Shown piece by piece: positions 7,937-16,122 of a stretch of DNA of 64,000 nucleotides. The notes beneath the pieces are model-generated. The model was not told the origin of the DNA. It ran no database searches and saw nothing but the letters and a program-made list of their open reading frames with translations. The position numbers were made by a program, and so were the translations under genes. Source of the stretch: Rugamonas brunnea (GTDB lineage Bacteria; Pseudomonadota; Gammaproteobacteria; Burkholderiales; Burkholderiaceae_D); the NCBI RefSeq assembly GCF_014042345.1, contig NZ_JACEZT010000007.1, forward strand, positions 1-64,000, read 5' to 3'. The first letter of the stretch is position 1. Each line of letters opens with the position of its first letter.

Positions 7937-10900
7937 TCACGCTTTTTCCACTTTGACCAGGAACGACTTGTATTCCGGGGTCTGGGAATTGCCGTCGCCG
8001 ACGGTGGGGGTGAGCGTGTTGATCAGATAGCCCGGCTTGGTGACGCCCTTGAAGCCGAAGTGGATCGGCAGGCCCACCGTGTGGGTCTTCTTGCCGTCGA
8101 TGGTGAGCGCCTTGATGCGCTTGGTGACCACCGCCTTGGCCACGATGTGGCCGCGCTTGGAGCTGACCTTGACGGTGCCGCCGTTGGCCACGCCGATTTC
8201 GGCCGCCAGGTCTTCGCCGATCTCCACGAACTGCTCCGGCTGGATGATGGCGTTGAGCCGCGCATGCTTGGTCCAGTAGTGGAAATGCTCGGTGAGCCGG
8301 TAGCTGGTGGCCACGTGCGGGAACTCGGCCGCCGTGCCGAACTTGGCGCGGTCGGACGGGAACACGCGGGCGGCCGGGTTGCTGGTGGCGCGCGCGTTGG
8401 ACGGGTGCAGCGGGTTGTGGCCGACCGGCGTTTCGAACGGCTCGTAGTGCTCGGGGAACGGGCCCTCGTTCATGCCGGCGCGGCAGAAGAAGCGGGCCAC
8501 GCCTTCCTGCAGCATGATGAACGGGCCCATGCCGTTCTCGGGTGGCTCGTCGAGCTTGAAGTCGGGTACGTCCACGCCGGCCCAGTTGGTCCCGTTCCAG
8601 CCCACCAGTTTGCGGGTGGGGTCGAACGGTTTGCCCTTGGTGTCGCACGAGGCGCGGTTGTACAGCACGCGGCGGTTGGCCGGCCAGGCCCAGGCCCAGT
8701 TCAGCGTCTGGCCGATGCCGGAGGGATCGGCGTTGTCGCGCCGGCCCATCTGGTTGCCGGCCGCCGTCCACGCGCCGGAGAAGATCCAGCAGCCGCAGGC
8801 CGTGGAACCGTCGTCGCGCAACTGGGCGAAGCCGGCCAGCTGCTCGCCTTTCTTCACCAGCACCTTGGTCGGGTCCTTGGGATCGGTCAGCTCCTTGAGC
8901 GCCTTGCCGTTGTACTCCATCGCCAGTTCCTCGGGCGTGGGGCTGTGCGGCTGCGCGTAAGGCCAGGTCAGGTTGACGATCGGATCGGGGTACTTGCCGC
9001 CGTCGGTCTGGTACATCTTCTTCATGCGCAGGAAGATGCCGGACATGATCTCCAGGTCGCTGCGGGTCTGGCCCGGCCCTTCCGCACCTTGCCAGTGCCA
9101 TTGCAGCACGCGCGAGGAGCTGACCAGCGAGCCGCGCTCCTCGGCGAAGCAGGTGGTGGGCAGGCGGAACACTTCGGTCTGGATCTTGGCCGGATCGACT
9201 TCATGGAAGGCGCCGAACGGGCGCCAGAATTCCGCCGTCTCCACGGCCAGCGGGTCCATCACGACGAGGAATTTGAGCTTGGACAGCGCTTCCGTGATCT
9301 TTTGCTTGTCCGGCGCCGAGGCGAGGATGTTGAAACCCTGGCAGATGTAGCCGTTCATTTTCCCCTGATGCATGAGCTCGAAGGCCTGCATCATGTCGTA
9401 GGGCTTGTCCAGCTTGGGCAGGTAGTCGAAGGCGAACTTGTTCTCCTCCGTGGCCGCGTCGCCCCACCAGGCCTTCATCAGGCTGACGTGGAATTTGCGG
9501 TAATTGCTCCAGTAACTGAGCTGGTTGGGCCGCAGCGGCTTGAGCGCGCGCTGGTTGATGAAGGCGTCGAAGTCCTGTTCCGCCTCGCCGGGCAGCGTCA
9601 TGTAACCGGGCAGCAGGTTGGACATCAGCCCCAGGTCCGTCAAGCCCTGGATGTTGGAGTGGCCGCGCAGGGCGTTCATGCCGCCGCCGGCGATGCCCAT
9701 GTTCCCCAATAACAGCTGCACCATGGCGCCGCAGCGCAGCGTTTGCGCGCCTGTGGAATGCTGGGTCCAACCCAGCGCGTACAGGATGGTGGCGGCGCGG
9801 CCCGGCACGGCCGTCGACGCCAGCGCCTCGGCCACCAGCTTGAACTTGTCGGGCGCCACGCCGCAGGCCTTCTGCACCATCTCCGGCGTGTAGCGCGCGT
9901 AGTGCTTCTTCAGCAGCTGGTAGACGCAGCGCGGATGTTCAAGTGTGGGGTCGATCTTGGCGTAGCCGTCCTCGCCCAGCTCATAGTTCCAGCTGCTCTT
10001 GTCGGTGTACTTGCCGGCCTTCTCATCGTAGCCCGAGAACAGGCCGTCGTTGAGCGCGAAGTCCTCGCGCACGATGAAGGGCAGGTCGGTGTAGTTGCGC
10101 ACATACTCGTGCTGGATCTTGTCATTCGTAAGCAGGTAGTTGATGATCGCGCCCAGGAACACGATATCCGAGCCGGTGCGGGTGGCCACGTAATGATCGG
10201 CCACCGAGGCGGTGCGGGTAAAGCGCGGGTCGACCACGATCAGCTTGGCGCCACGGTGCGCCTTCGCTTCCGTCACCCATTTGAAGCCGCATGGGTGGGC
10301 TTCGGCGGCATTGCCGCCCATGACCAGGATCACATCGGCGTTCTTGATGTCGACCCAGTGATTCGTCATCGCGCCACGGCCAAACGTCGGGGCAAGACCT
10401 GCCACCGTCGGACCATGTCATACACGCGCCTGATTATCGAAAGCCAGCATGCCCAGACTGCGCATGGTTTTGTGCGTCAGGTAGCCCACCTCGTTGGTGC
10501 CAGCCGAGGCGCACAGCATGCCGGTCGACAGCCAGCGGTTGACGGTCTTGCCGTCCGCGCTTTTCTCGATGAAGTTGGCGTCGCGGTCGGTCTTCATCAG
10601 CTTGGCGATGCGGTTGAGCGCGTCGTCCCACGAGATCGGGCTCCACTCGGTGGCGCCGGGCGCCCGGTACTCGGGCACCTGCAGCCGGTTGGGGCTGTGG
10701 ATGAAGTCGATCAGGCTGGCGCCTTTCGGGCACAGCGTGCCGCGGTTGACGGGGTGGTCGGCGTCGCCCTCGATGTGGATGATACGGGCGGTGGCGTTCT
10801 TGGCGCCGTCTCCCAGACCATACATCAGGATGCCGCAGCCCACCGAGCAGTAGGGACAGGTGTTGCGGGTTTCTGTGCTGCGCGCCAGCTTGTATTGCCG

Positions 10901-11008
10901 GACTTCGGCCAGCGCCGTGGCTGGGGCGAAGCCCAGCAGCGCGATGCTCGATCCGGCCAGGGTCGCGCCAGTCACCTTCAGGAACTGACGCCTCGACATC
11001 TGGTTCAT
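7937..11008 (-). CDS. fdhA: Formate dehydrogenase-N/O catalytic (alpha) subunit, selenocysteine-containing
   Basis: This periplasmic Mo/W-bis-MGD enzyme oxidises formate to CO2. The reading frame is continuous across a TGA at 10420-10418 that encodes selenocysteine 197: the flanks NQARV-U-HGPTVAGLAPTFGRGAM match the FdnG/FdoG active site, and a bSECIS hairpin follows. Total length is 1023 residues against 1015 for FdnG. From the ATG at 11008 the protein begins with a Tat signal (SRRQFLK), and the [4Fe-4S] motif C51-x2-C54-x3-C58 follows. An upstream in-frame start at 11059 would bury the Tat signal and is rejected. Standard gene callers would split it into a 5' part (10418-11008) and a 3' part (7937-10405). 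Confidence 0.97.
10391..10420 (-). promoter_or_regulatory. Selenocysteine UGA codon and bSECIS hairpin in fdhA
   Basis: The UGA is at 10420-10418. After exactly 14 bases comes GGCA-GGUCU-UGCC (10403-10391), a stem with an apical GGUCU loop, the feature read by the SelB winged helices. As I recall the E. coli fdhF element, it has the same 14-base spacing and loop. Lower-stem pairing extends a few bases beyond on both sides. It makes the UGA a sense codon in the presence of SelB and Sec-tRNA. Confidence 0.88.
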
Positions 11009-11208
11009 GGTGGGAGCCTCTCTATGAAGAAAAGACATCGACCAGTGTAGCACCATCAAAACAAATGTGGTTGCTTTGCCATCGTCTGAGGCAATTTTGC
11101 ATCAAATCATCGAAGATTGTTGAGTAATCAAGCATTTTCCCCCGCTGGCCGGCGGCGGAACTTTCGCGCCGGGCTGGGCTCTAACGCTGTGTGAAGGAGG
11201 AGCCAGCC

Positions 11209-11640
11209 ATGGACACAGCGTATGAAACGGACGTGGTCGTTTGGGCGGAAGAACAAGTGGCCCTGCTGAAAGCGGGCCGGTTGTCGCAGATCGATGCCGA
11301 AAATATCGCCGAGGAGATAGCGGCCGTGAGCACGAGTGAGAGGCGAGAATTACGGCACCGTTGCGCGGTCCTCCTGGCCCATCTGTTGAAGTGGCGGTAC
11401 CAGCCTCGATTGCGGGGAAACGGTTGGTTCAGCACGATCACGGAACAGCGCGAGTGCATTGAAGAGGTATTGACGGATAGCCCTAGCCTGCGTCGGCTGT
11501 TGCCAGATCCCGATTGGTATGCCTACGTGTATCGCCGCGCCCGCAATTTGGCGCAGCGCGAAACGAAATGCGTAGATTTTCCGGAGCAGTGCCCGTGGCC
11601 GGTGGAAGTGGTATTGTCGCCGGATTTTCTGCCGGACTAA
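11209..11640 (+). CDS. DUF29 family protein
   Basis: The protein has 143 residues. The ATG at 11209 follows a strong AAGGAGGAG with suitable spacing; an upstream in-frame start at 11191 would sit before this site. The sequence DTAYETDVVVWAEEQVALLK, then AENIAEEI and HLLKWRYQP, is the pattern of DUF29, a small all-helical family of unknown function common in cyanobacteria and scattered in proteobacteria. There is no signal or membrane segment. It is divergent from fdhA across 200 bases and alone in its orientation, so it is probably a single-gene unit. Confidence 0.85.
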   Translation: MDTAYETDVVVWAEEQVALLKAGRLSQIDAENIAEEIAAVSTSERRELRHRCAVLLAHLLKWRYQPRLRGNGWFSTITEQRECIEEVLTDSPSLRRLLPDPDWYAYVYRRARNLAQRETKCVDFPEQCPWPVEVVLSPDFLPD

Positions 11641-11648
11641 GCATCCAA

Positions 11649-11729
11649 GGTCAGGGCCAACATCGCATCATAAATTCAGCCACAGTGCAGCGCATCGGCT
11701 GAGGTCGTGTTGGATTGTTGGCACTGACC
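11649..11729. repeat. Inverted-repeat-bounded element with GGTCAG ends (copy 1)
   Basis: GGTCAGGGCCAAC (11649-11661) and GTTGGCACTGACC (11717-11729) are inverted copies matching at 12 of 13 positions, about 55 bases apart, with the right end extended to ACTGACCCCGG. The CCGGGGTCAG core also bounds the palindrome at 27814-27876. The 3' end of the histidine kinase gene (stop at 11678-11676) lies inside the element. It may be a REP-type or small non-autonomous repeat; its class is inference. Confidence 0.5.
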
Positions 11730-13463
11730 CCGGCCGGTGCAAGCTTGTTTCATGGCGTGGTACAGCTGCTCGGGCGAGGTCGGCTTGTGCAGCAGCGGCA
11801 CGCCGCTGGCGCGCGCTTCGCGCAGGCGGGCGGGGGCCGTGTCGCCAGTGATCAGCAGGGCCGGTGTCGCGGCGCCGGCCTGCGCGCGCAGCATGGCGAT
11901 GGCTTCGGCGCCGGTGCGCTGCTCACGCAGCCGGTAGTCGCTGATGATCATATCCGGCTGCCACGCGCGGGCCAGCATCAGCGCCGGTTCGATGCCGTCG
12001 GCCACACGGCAGTCGCAACCCCAGCCGGCCAGCAGTTGCTGCATGCTGGCGCGCACGATCGCGTCGTCGTCGATCACCAGCACCCGTTGCGGCAACGCGC
12101 CCCGCGCGGGCAGTGCCGACGCGGAGGCGGACGAGGGCGAGGACGACAGCGCCGGCATGGCCGCCAGCGGCACGGCCAGCCGGAACACGCTGCCGCGTCC
12201 CGGCCGCGACGCCATCGTCAATTCGTGCCCCAGCAACTGGGCCAGCCCGCGCGCGATCGACAGGCCCAGGCCCAGGCCTTTTTGCCGGTCGCGCTCCGGG
12301 TTGCCCAGCTGGTGGAATTCGCGGAACACTTCTTCCTGCTGCTCGGGCGCGATGCCGATGCCGCTGTCCCACACTTCCAGCACGGCGTGCGCGCCGCGCC
12401 GGCGGCATGCGACCAGGATGCCGCCTTGGTCCGTGTAGCGCACGGCGTTCGTCACCAGATTGCGCACGATCAGTTCCAGCAAACCGCGGTCCGAGCGCAG
12501 CGCCAAGCCGCTGTCGCGCGTGCGGTACACCAGTCCCTTGGCGTTCGCTTGCGGCGCCAGTTCGCTTTCCAGCTTGGCCAGCAGCGGTTGCAGGGCGAAC
12601 GCTTCGATCTGCGGTTCGATCACGCCCGCTTCGATGCGCGAGAAATCAAGCAGCGTATGCAGCATGTCGGCCGAGGCCTCGGACGCGGCGCGCGCGCTGG
12701 CCAGCACCGTGCGCTGGTTGTCGTTGAGCGGCGAGCGCGCCAGCACTTCCAGGAACAGGCCTTGCGCGTGGATGGGCTGGCGCAGGTCGTGACTGGCGGC
12801 GGCCAGGAAGCGCGACTTGGCCAGGTTGGCTTGCTCGGCCGCGTGCAAGGCGTGGCGCGTGCGGTCGCTTTCGATGCGCAGTTGCCGGATCAGGCCGATG
12901 TTGTCGAAGCGCAGCTGGATGGCGGCGCGTGCGGCGCGGGCGCTGTTGCGTCCCTGGGACAGCAAGCTGAAGAAATACACCACCACGGCCAGGCTCAGGG
13001 TGCGGAACGGCAGGTCGTCGAGCGACCAGGCCTTGAGCGCGAGCGCGCCCAACTCGCACACGCAGAAAATGGCGAACACGCTGAGCACCGGCGACAGCAT
13101 CGACATGGCGTTGCCGACGATGCCCGACAACACGGCCACCACCAGGATGCTGTTGGCCGTCGAGGCGGGATCGAAACCGGTCCAGGCCAGCGCGCCCCAG
13201 GCCGCGCCGTCGATGGCCGTCAGCACCAGCATCCAGCGCTGCAGCCGGTAGGCGCGCCATGGGCCGATCCGGCCGCGCAGGATGCGGCGCGCGTCCCAGC
13301 AGCCGAACAGTTTGGACCCGATGACGGCGGCGCACCACAGCCGCAGTCCCGGCGCGTTGGCCGGCGTGGCCAGCGTGTACAGCAGCAGCGAGGCCACGGC
13401 CAGCGTGGGCAGCAGCGAGCTGCCCATATTGCCCAGCAACAGGCGCATCTGTTCGGCCCGCAT
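11676..13463 (-). CDS. Hybrid sensor histidine kinase/response regulator
   Basis: The 595-residue membrane sensor kinase has about six hydrophobic segments in residues 10-170 with no large periplasmic loop, then a HisKA domain with phospho-acceptor His225 (ASHDLRQPIHA), an HATPase domain with VTNAVRY, DSGIGIAP and GLGLGLSIARG, and a C-terminal receiver with Asp509 (IISDYRLRE). I chose the ATG at 13463, which has GAAGG upstream; a TTG at 13502 would overlap the regulator gene by 8 bases. It follows a LuxR-type regulator gene in the same direction and is its probable partner; the signal is unknown. The last 18 or so residues (GRGQCQQSNTTSADALHCG) are encoded within a repeat element and are likely a late extension. 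Confidence 0.9.
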   Translation of the reverse strand: MRAEQMRLLLGNMGSSLLPTLAVASLLLYTLATPANAPGLRLWCAAVIGSKLFGCWDARRILRGRIGPWRAYRLQRWMLVLTAIDGAAWGALAWTGFDPASTANSILVVAVLSGIVGNAMSMLSPVLSVFAIFCVCELGALALKAWSLDDLPFRTLSLAVVVYFFSLLSQGRNSARAARAAIQLRFDNIGLIRQLRIESDRTRHALHAAEQANLAKSRFLAAASHDLRQPIHAQGLFLEVLARSPLNDNQRTVLASARAASEASADMLHTLLDFSRIEAGVIEPQIEAFALQPLLAKLESELAPQANAKGLVYRTRDSGLALRSDRGLLELIVRNLVTNAVRYTDQGGILVACRRRGAHAVLEVWDSGIGIAPEQQEEVFREFHQLGNPERDRQKGLGLGLSIARGLAQLLGHELTMASRPGRGSVFRLAVPLAAMPALSSSPSSASASALPARGALPQRVLVIDDDAIVRASMQQLLAGWGCDCRVADGIEPALMLARAWQPDMIISDYRLREQRTGAEAIAMLRAQAGAATPALLITGDTAPARLREARASGVPLLHKPTSPEQLYHAMKQACTGRGQCQQSNTTSADALHCG

Positions 13464-13494
13464 CAGGCCTTCGGCGCGCCGTGCCGCGCCCGGC

Positions 13495-14100
13495 CTAGCC
13501 AACGAGCCCCCGGCTGCGGGCCGCGTAGGCCGCCTCGGCCCGGCTCACCACTTGCAGCAGGGCCAGCAGCGCCTGCACGTGGCCGCGCACGGTGTTCTCC
13601 GACAGGTTCAGGCGCCGCCCGATCAGCTTGTTCGACATGCCCTGGCACAGCAGATCCAGCACTTCGCACTGGCGCGGGGTCAGGCGCGGCGCGGCGGTGC
13701 GCGAGGCGGTCGGCGCCAGCGCGCCCGGCTCGGCCCGCATCACGGCGCCGATGCCGTCGAGGATGCTGGCGGCCGGCTCGCCCTTGGAAATGTAGCGCAG
13801 CGCGCCATGCTCCAGGGCGCGGCGCGCCGTGTCCGGGCTGTCGTCGGCCGACAACACCACGATGGCGCAGTCGGGCCATTTGTGGCGGATCAGGGTCATG
13901 CCGTCCATGCCGTTCAGGCCGGGCAGTTGCAAGTCCAGCAGCACGACGGTGGGGGCGGTCGCGTCGCGCTGGCCGTGGACGGCCTCGTCCAGCGTGGCTG
14001 CCTCGCGCACCGGCACGCCGGGGTGGGCGCTCTCCAGCGTCATGCGCAGTCCGGCCCGGAACAGCGCGTGATCGTCGATCAAAAGGAAGGAATGGTTCAT
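13495..14100 (-). CDS. LuxR/NarL-family response regulator
   Basis: The 201-residue DNA-binding regulator has a receiver domain at residues 4-120 with phospho-acceptor Asp56 (VVLLDLQLPG) and the conserved lysine in YISKGEP. A GerE/LuxR helix-turn-helix follows at about 137-195 (LTPRQCEVLDLLCQGMSNKL and LSENTVRGHV). The ATG at 14100 gives a standard N-terminus MNHSFLLIDDH; upstream codons read into the intergenic region. It heads the operon with the hybrid kinase. Targets are unknown; the divergent PEP-CTERM gene at 14291 is a candidate. Confidence 0.92.
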   Translation of the reverse strand: MNHSFLLIDDHALFRAGLRMTLESAHPGVPVREAATLDEAVHGQRDATAPTVVLLDLQLPGLNGMDGMTLIRHKWPDCAIVVLSADDSPDTARRALEHGALRYISKGEPAASILDGIGAVMRAEPGALAPTASRTAAPRLTPRQCEVLDLLCQGMSNKLIGRRLNLSENTVRGHVQALLALLQVVSRAEAAYAARSRGLVG

Positions 14101-14290
14101 GTCGTAATTACAACCCAGCGTGCGTGGCGCCACAAGTGGCGGGCCACATTTCAGTCCAAACAGACTATTTTGCAGGAAATGATAACAAATTACTATTCTT
14201 GACGATCGGCGGGCCCATCGCAGGCTCGCCATGCAGATCCGGTCCGGCCGCCTGCCGGCACCGCCAACTCCATTACTGAAGGGAAACCCC

Positions 14291-14800
14291 ATGAAATCGA
14301 CTTTGCTCGCCTTGCTGCTGGCAGGGGCCGCCACCGGCTCCGCCCTGGCCCATGACTACACGGTGCCGCTGCTGCAATCGCCTTACCACCCCAACGAATG
14401 GACGGGCAGCTTCAACCTGAGCCTGCCGGACTTCATCGACGGCAATTTTTTCAGCGACACGTACACGTTCTCGCCTACGCTGAACGGCAATTTCATGGCC
14501 AATGGCGGGGTGGTGAATTTTTATGGCAGCGAATCGCAGCACATCCGCTTTCAGGAAGTGAGCCTGAACGGCAAGAAGCTGGACATCGCCGACGGTCTGT
14601 TTGTCAGCGGCGCCCACCTGTTCGACACGGGCTTCAGCGGCCCGCTGGTGCTGACTGTGCGCGGCTGGGCCGGCCCGTCGGCCAGCTATTCTGGCGGCTT
14701 GAACATCACCACGGCCGTGCCGGAACCTGAGACCTACGGCATGCTGCTGGGCGGCCTGGCGCTGGTGGGCGTGGTGGCCCGTCGCCGCCGCGCGGCGTAA
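14291..14800 (+). CDS. PEP-CTERM exoprotein, FxDxF type
   Basis: The 169-residue secreted protein has a signal peptide (KSTLLALLLAGAATGSALAH) and a typical PEP-CTERM sorting tail: VPEPETYGMLLGG, a hydrophobic helix and the basic end ARRRRAA. The segment FFSDTYTF matches the FxDxF signature of one PEP-CTERM subfamily. Proteins with this tail are processed by exosortase and go to the envelope or exopolysaccharide matrix. Start at 14291, preceded by AAGGGA; a longer reading from 14231 would add residues before the signal. It is followed by a strong hairpin terminator. Confidence 0.92.
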   Translation: MKSTLLALLLAGAATGSALAHDYTVPLLQSPYHPNEWTGSFNLSLPDFIDGNFFSDTYTFSPTLNGNFMANGGVVNFYGSESQHIRFQEVSLNGKKLDIADGLFVSGAHLFDTGFSGPLVLTVRGWAGPSASYSGGLNITTAVPEPETYGMLLGGLALVGVVARRRRAA

Positions 14801-14810
14801 GGCAGGAGGG

Positions 14811-14838
14811 GATGGCGCCGGTGGCCGGCGCCATCTTT
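14811..14838. terminator. Intrinsic terminator between convergent genes
   Basis: GATGGCGCCGG (14811-14821) and CCGGCGCCATC (14825-14835) form a perfect 11-bp stem with a 3-base loop, followed by TTT. It lies 10 bases after the PEP-CTERM stop and 14 before the stop of the convergent epimerase gene, so it may serve both strands. Confidence 0.75.
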
Positions 14839-14851
14839 GTCGTGCCGGCCC

Positions 14852-16066
14852 TTAGTCGGCCAGCACGTTGAGCACTTCGTAGCAGGCGCCCATGGTGTGG
14901 TAGTCGGTCTTGCCGGCCGGGCTTTTCTCGTCGCTGAGCTTGCGGTTGTCGGCGCTGAGCAGGCGATACCAGGCGCCATGCTGGTGGTCGATCATGTGCG
15001 CCCAGCTGTATTGCCACAGCCGTTCATACCAGTCCCAGTATTGCGGATCGCCTGTGCGCGTGGCCAGCAGCGCGGCGGCGGCCAGGCTTTCGGCCTGCAC
15101 CCAGAAGTATTTGTCGCTGTCGCAGATGCTGCCGTCCGGCGCGAAGCCGTAGCAGATGCCGCCATGTTCGCCGTCCCAGGCCTTGGCCAGCGCCTGGTCG
15201 AACAGGGCGTGGGCGCGCGGCAACAGCCAGTCGGATGGCGCGGCCAGCCGCACGGCGTGGCGCTCAAGGATCAGCAGCAGCTTGGCCCATTCCGTCAGGT
15301 GGCCGGGCTGGTAGCCCCACGGGCGGAAGATGTTGGTCTTGTCGTGGCGGTTGTAGTCGCCATCCACCGACCAGTCCTGGTGGTAGTGTTCCCAGATCAG
15401 GTCATCGGCCAGCGCGGCCTGCCGCACGGTGATGTTGTGCGCCAGCGTCTCGGCCCGGTGCAGGTAGCGCAGTTCGCCCGTCGCCTCGAACGCGGCCAGT
15501 AGCGCTTCGCAGCTGTGCATGTTGGCGTTCTGGCCCCGGTATGGCGACAGCTGCGACCAGTCCGTGCTCGCTTCATCGGCATACAGGCCACACTGCGCTT
15601 GCCAGAAGCGTTCCTCCATCAGTGCATAGGTTTCAGCGATCCAGACCCGCGCTTCGCTCACGCCGGCCATCAGCGCCTGTGCATAGGCCAGCAGCACGAA
15701 GGCCAGGCCGTAGCAATGGTTGGTGCCGTCCGTGACGGTGGCTTGGCCATCGCGCCAGTCCAGCTCCCAGGCGTAGCCGCCCGTGCTGGCGTTGCGATGC
15801 GCGCCGCGCAGGAAGGCCAGGCCGTGGCGTACGCGTTCCAGGTAGATCGGCTGCTGGAAGTGGCGGAACGCCATCGCATAGTTGAACACGAAGCGCGTGC
15901 TGCTGACCAGATGGCGGCTGTGCGCGTTGTACACGGTGCCGTCATCCTTGAAGTAGTGGTAAAAGCCGCCGCTGCCATCCACGCAACGCGGCTCGTAGAA
16001 GCGCATGGTGTGCTGGATGTGCTGGAGCAGCGTGGCGCGGGCGCGGAAGTTGGGTGTCGTCGTCAT
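14852..16066 (-). CDS. AGE-family epimerase/isomerase (D-mannose isomerase-like)
   Basis: The 404-residue protein has an (alpha/alpha)6-barrel of the N-acylglucosamine 2-epimerase family. The block SPYRGQNANMHSCEALLAAF resembles the conserved stretch of YihS and bacterial mannose isomerases. Conserved acid-base histidines are visible in NANMHSCEA, GHLTEWAKL and YHTMGACYE. Such enzymes interconvert mannose and fructose, or related 2-epimers, in the cytoplasm. It is monocistronic and convergent with the PEP-CTERM gene. It lies within 10 kb of a sugar ABC transporter, which fits a role in hexose use, though the exact substrate cannot be read from sequence. Confidence 0.88.
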   Translation of the reverse strand: MTTTPNFRARATLLQHIQHTMRFYEPRCVDGSGGFYHYFKDDGTVYNAHSRHLVSSTRFVFNYAMAFRHFQQPIYLERVRHGLAFLRGAHRNASTGGYAWELDWRDGQATVTDGTNHCYGLAFVLLAYAQALMAGVSEARVWIAETYALMEERFWQAQCGLYADEASTDWSQLSPYRGQNANMHSCEALLAAFEATGELRYLHRAETLAHNITVRQAALADDLIWEHYHQDWSVDGDYNRHDKTNIFRPWGYQPGHLTEWAKLLLILERHAVRLAAPSDWLLPRAHALFDQALAKAWDGEHGGICYGFAPDGSICDSDKYFWVQAESLAAAALLATRTGDPQYWDWYERLWQYSWAHMIDHQHGAWYRLLSADNRKLSDEKSPAGKTDYHTMGACYEVLNVLAD

Positions 16067-16122
16067 GATCGTTATCCGTTTGCGGAAGTGTAGTGTCTCT
16101 GGTGTATGCGGCGCGCGCGATG

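Noticed and set aside
10405..10420. Apparent stop codon splitting formate dehydrogenase into two genes
   Set aside because: The TGA is flanked by the selenocysteine active-site sequence and followed by a bSECIS hairpin, and selA, selB and selC lie downstream. It is a sense codon.
11120..11131. TTGAGTAATCAA upstream of fdhA as an FNR site
   Set aside because: The two TTGA/TCAA halves are separated by 4 bases instead of the 6 required by the FNR consensus. It may still be a palindrome of interest but the FNR call is not supported.
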